Below, piece after piece: positions 62,644 to 64,000 of a DNA stretch of 64,000 nucleotides (its first letter is position 1; every line of letters begins with the position of its first letter). The position numbers were made by a program, and so were the translations under genes. The notes below the pieces were generated by a model that saw only the letters and a program-made list of their open reading frames with translations, did no database searches and was not told where the DNA came from. The DNA is from Nocardioides nitrophenolicus (GTDB lineage: Bacteria > Actinomycetota > Actinomycetes > Propionibacteriales > Nocardioidaceae): the NCBI RefSeq assembly GCF_016907515.1, contig NZ_JAFBBY010000001.1:4650001-4714000 (forward strand), written 5' to 3'.

Positions 62644-63768
62644 ATGAGCTCTCCCACCGGCCGCCGTGTCCGCGTCGCTGTCGTCTTCGGCGGCCGCTCC
62701 AGTGAGCACGCCATCTCGTGCGTGACCGCCGGGAGCGTGCTGCAGGCGATCGACCGCGACAAGTACGACGTCGTCCCGATCGGCATCGCCACCGACGGCC
62801 GCTGGGTGCTCGAGGCCGACGACCCGCAGCGGCACCGGATCACCGGTCCCGGCCAGCTGCCCGCTGTCGACGGCGGTCGTGCCCCCGTCGCGCTCGCGCC
62901 CACCAGCGACGGCACCGGCCTGGTCGTCAGCGAGCCCGCGGAGACGCCGCGCGAGCTGGGCGACGTCGACGTCGTCTTCCCGCTGCTGCACGGCCCCTGG
63001 GGCGAGGACGGCACCATCCAGGGACTGTTCGAGATGTCCGACGTCCGCTACGTCGGGTCCGGCGTACTCGCGTCCGCGGTCAGCATGGACAAGGCGTTCA
63101 TGAAGGTCGTCCTCAAGGACGCCGGGTTGCCCGTGATGCCGAGCGTGACGGTCACCGCGCGCGAGTGGAAGGCCGACCCGCAGGCGGTGCGCGAGCGCGC
63201 CGCTGCCCTCGGCTACCCGCTGTTCGTGAAGCCCGCCCGAGGCGGCTCCAGCATCGGCATCGCCAAGGCGCATGCGCCCGACGAGCTCGACGACGCCCTC
63301 CAGGGCGCGCTCGAGCACGATCCGAAGGTGCTGGTCGAGGTGTCCGCCGAGGGTGCCCGCGAGATCGAGTGCGGCGTACTGGAGGCCCTCGACGGCGGCG
63401 TCGAGACCAGCCTGCCCGCCGAGATCCGGATCACCGGCGAGCACGAGTTCTACGACTTCGAGGCGAAGTACCTGCCCGAGGAGCACACCGAGCTCGACGT
63501 CCCAGCGATCCTGCCCGACGGTGTCGAGGAGCGGATGCGCGCGATGGCGGCGGCCGCGTTCACGGCGGTGGGCTGCGAGGGGCTCGCACGGGTCGACTTC
63601 TTCCTGATGCCCGACGGATCGCTCGTCGTCAACGAGCTCAACACGATGCCGGGCTTCACGCCGCTGTCGATGTTCCCGCAGATGTGGGCCGCGACCGGGG
63701 TGACGTACGGCGAACTGGTCGACCGGCTGCTCACCCTGGCCCTGCAGCGCGACACCGGGCTGCGCTAG
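62644..63768 (+). CDS. ddl: D-alanine-D-alanine ligase
   Basis: 374 residues of ATP-grasp fold. [11 protein letters not shown] near 17-27, [13 protein letters not shown] near 195-207, and [20 protein letters not shown] near the end hold ATP and Mg. It makes D-Ala-D-Ala for peptidoglycan. TAGGGT at 62630-62635 just before the ATG suggests a short or absent 5' region. Stop overlaps the HAD gene by 3-4 nt. Confidence 0.94.
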   Translation: MSSPTGRRVRVAVVFGGRSSEHAISCVTAGSVLQAIDRDKYDVVPIGIATDGRWVLEADDPQRHRITGPGQLPAVDGGRAPVALAPTSDGTGLVVSEPAETPRELGDVDVVFPLLHGPWGEDGTIQGLFEMSDVRYVGSGVLASAVSMDKAFMKVVLKDAGLPVMPSVTVTAREWKADPQAVRERAAALGYPLFVKPARGGSSIGIAKAHAPDELDDALQGALEHDPKVLVEVSAEGAREIECGVLEALDGGVETSLPAEIRITGEHEFYDFEAKYLPEEHTELDVPAILPDGVEERMRAMAAAAFTAVGCEGLARVDFFLMPDGSLVVNELNTMPGFTPLSMFPQMWAATGVTYGELVDRLLTLALQRDTGLR

Positions 63769-64000
63769 ACCGTCAGCCGGGCCACGGCCGCGGGAAGCCG
63801 CGCCATGTCGTCGATGACGACGTCCGCTCCGGACAGCATCGGGGCGGGCGTCGCGCCGGCGAACCCGACGACGGGCATGCCCGCCGCGACGGCGGCTGCC
63901 ACGCCCGCGGGGCTGTCCTCGACGACGACGCACCGCTGCGGAGGTACGCCGACACGGGCCGCGGCATGCAGGAACAGGTCCGGCGCCGGCTTGCCGCGCG
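63765..64000 (-). CDS. HAD-family phosphatase, C-terminal part (runs out of window)
   Basis: The last ~78 residues are seen: [20 protein letters not shown], then [26 protein letters not shown] carries the motif III lysine and EDSPAG the acidic motif IV of beta-phosphoglucomutase-like HAD enzymes. The N-terminal motif I is outside the window. Convergent with ddl; the stops share CTAG. Confidence 0.83.
   Translation of the reverse strand, partial: RGKPAPDLFLHAAARVGVPPQRCVVVEDSPAGVAAAVAAGMPVVGFAGATPAPMLSGADVVIDDMARLPAAVARLTV

Overview
The window is chromosomal DNA of a high-GC actinobacterium. GC bias at third codon positions, many GTG starts, leaderless-looking promoters, an HU protein with a long Lys/Ala/Pro tail, a BioQ-type biotin regulator, an FbiD/CofC gene and the cofC-plsC-gpsA-(MetB-like)-ddl order fit a member of the Propionibacteriales, perhaps Nocardioides or a relative. 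This assignment is from gene content recalled, not from a search.

Layout. 1-1.3 kb: end of a VWA-type gene and a zinc-ribbon/FHA gene. 1.5-9.3 kb: a methyltransferase, then branched-chain amino acid genes leuB and ilvE, a Ser/Thr kinase and cimA. leuB and cimA each follow a tiny leader peptide and alternative or terminator hairpins, so attenuation is likely. 9.3-13.2 kb: an AbiEi/DUF559-like gene between two copies of a palindromic repeat, a TetR gene with an operator, a flavin reductase and an amidase. 13.2-20.2 kb: a complete biotin regulon (bioB-A-F-D, the ECF transporter bioY-M-N, and a BioQ-type repressor) with matching operators at both promoters. 20.3-32.8 kb: zwf, secreted hydrolases, a patatin-SDR-flavin monooxygenase-LuxR operon with a divergent TetR gene, and a cytosine permease operon with an Lrp-type regulator.

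32.97-46.48 kb is an integrative element of about 13.5 kb with visibly lower GC. It carries a large serine recombinase and is inserted in a 3-methyladenine-DNA-glycosylase-like gene. The original 3' end of that gene is stranded at the left end (32695-32970). The element supplies a divergent but homologous 3' end at its right end (46169-46480), so the interrupted gene reads through intact. There is no visible conjugation or virion gene. The cargo looks like defence genes: a PIN_8-like nuclease, a membrane protein, a Schlafen/AlbA_2 protein, an Xre-ImmA/PIN pair, and a translationally coupled operon of a MazG-like pyrophosphohydrolase, a PUA/EVE-like plus PD-(D/E)XK protein and a DUF6602-like nuclease. 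A Sel1-repeat protein and an unrecognised three-gene block complete it. The MazG/EVE-nuclease/DUF6602 operon is the best candidate for an undescribed system.

47.1-64 kb returns to core genes: FAA hydrolase, gltX, a CPBP protease, tRNA-Gln and tRNA-Glu, an AdaA-AlkA fusion coupled to a methylguanine methyltransferase, an IclR regulator (LtbR/NdgR type) divergent from leuCD, HU, cofC/fbiD, plsC, gpsA, a GatB/YqeY protein, a MetB-family enzyme, ddl and a partial HAD phosphatase. Dispersed palindromes lie in several intergenic gaps.
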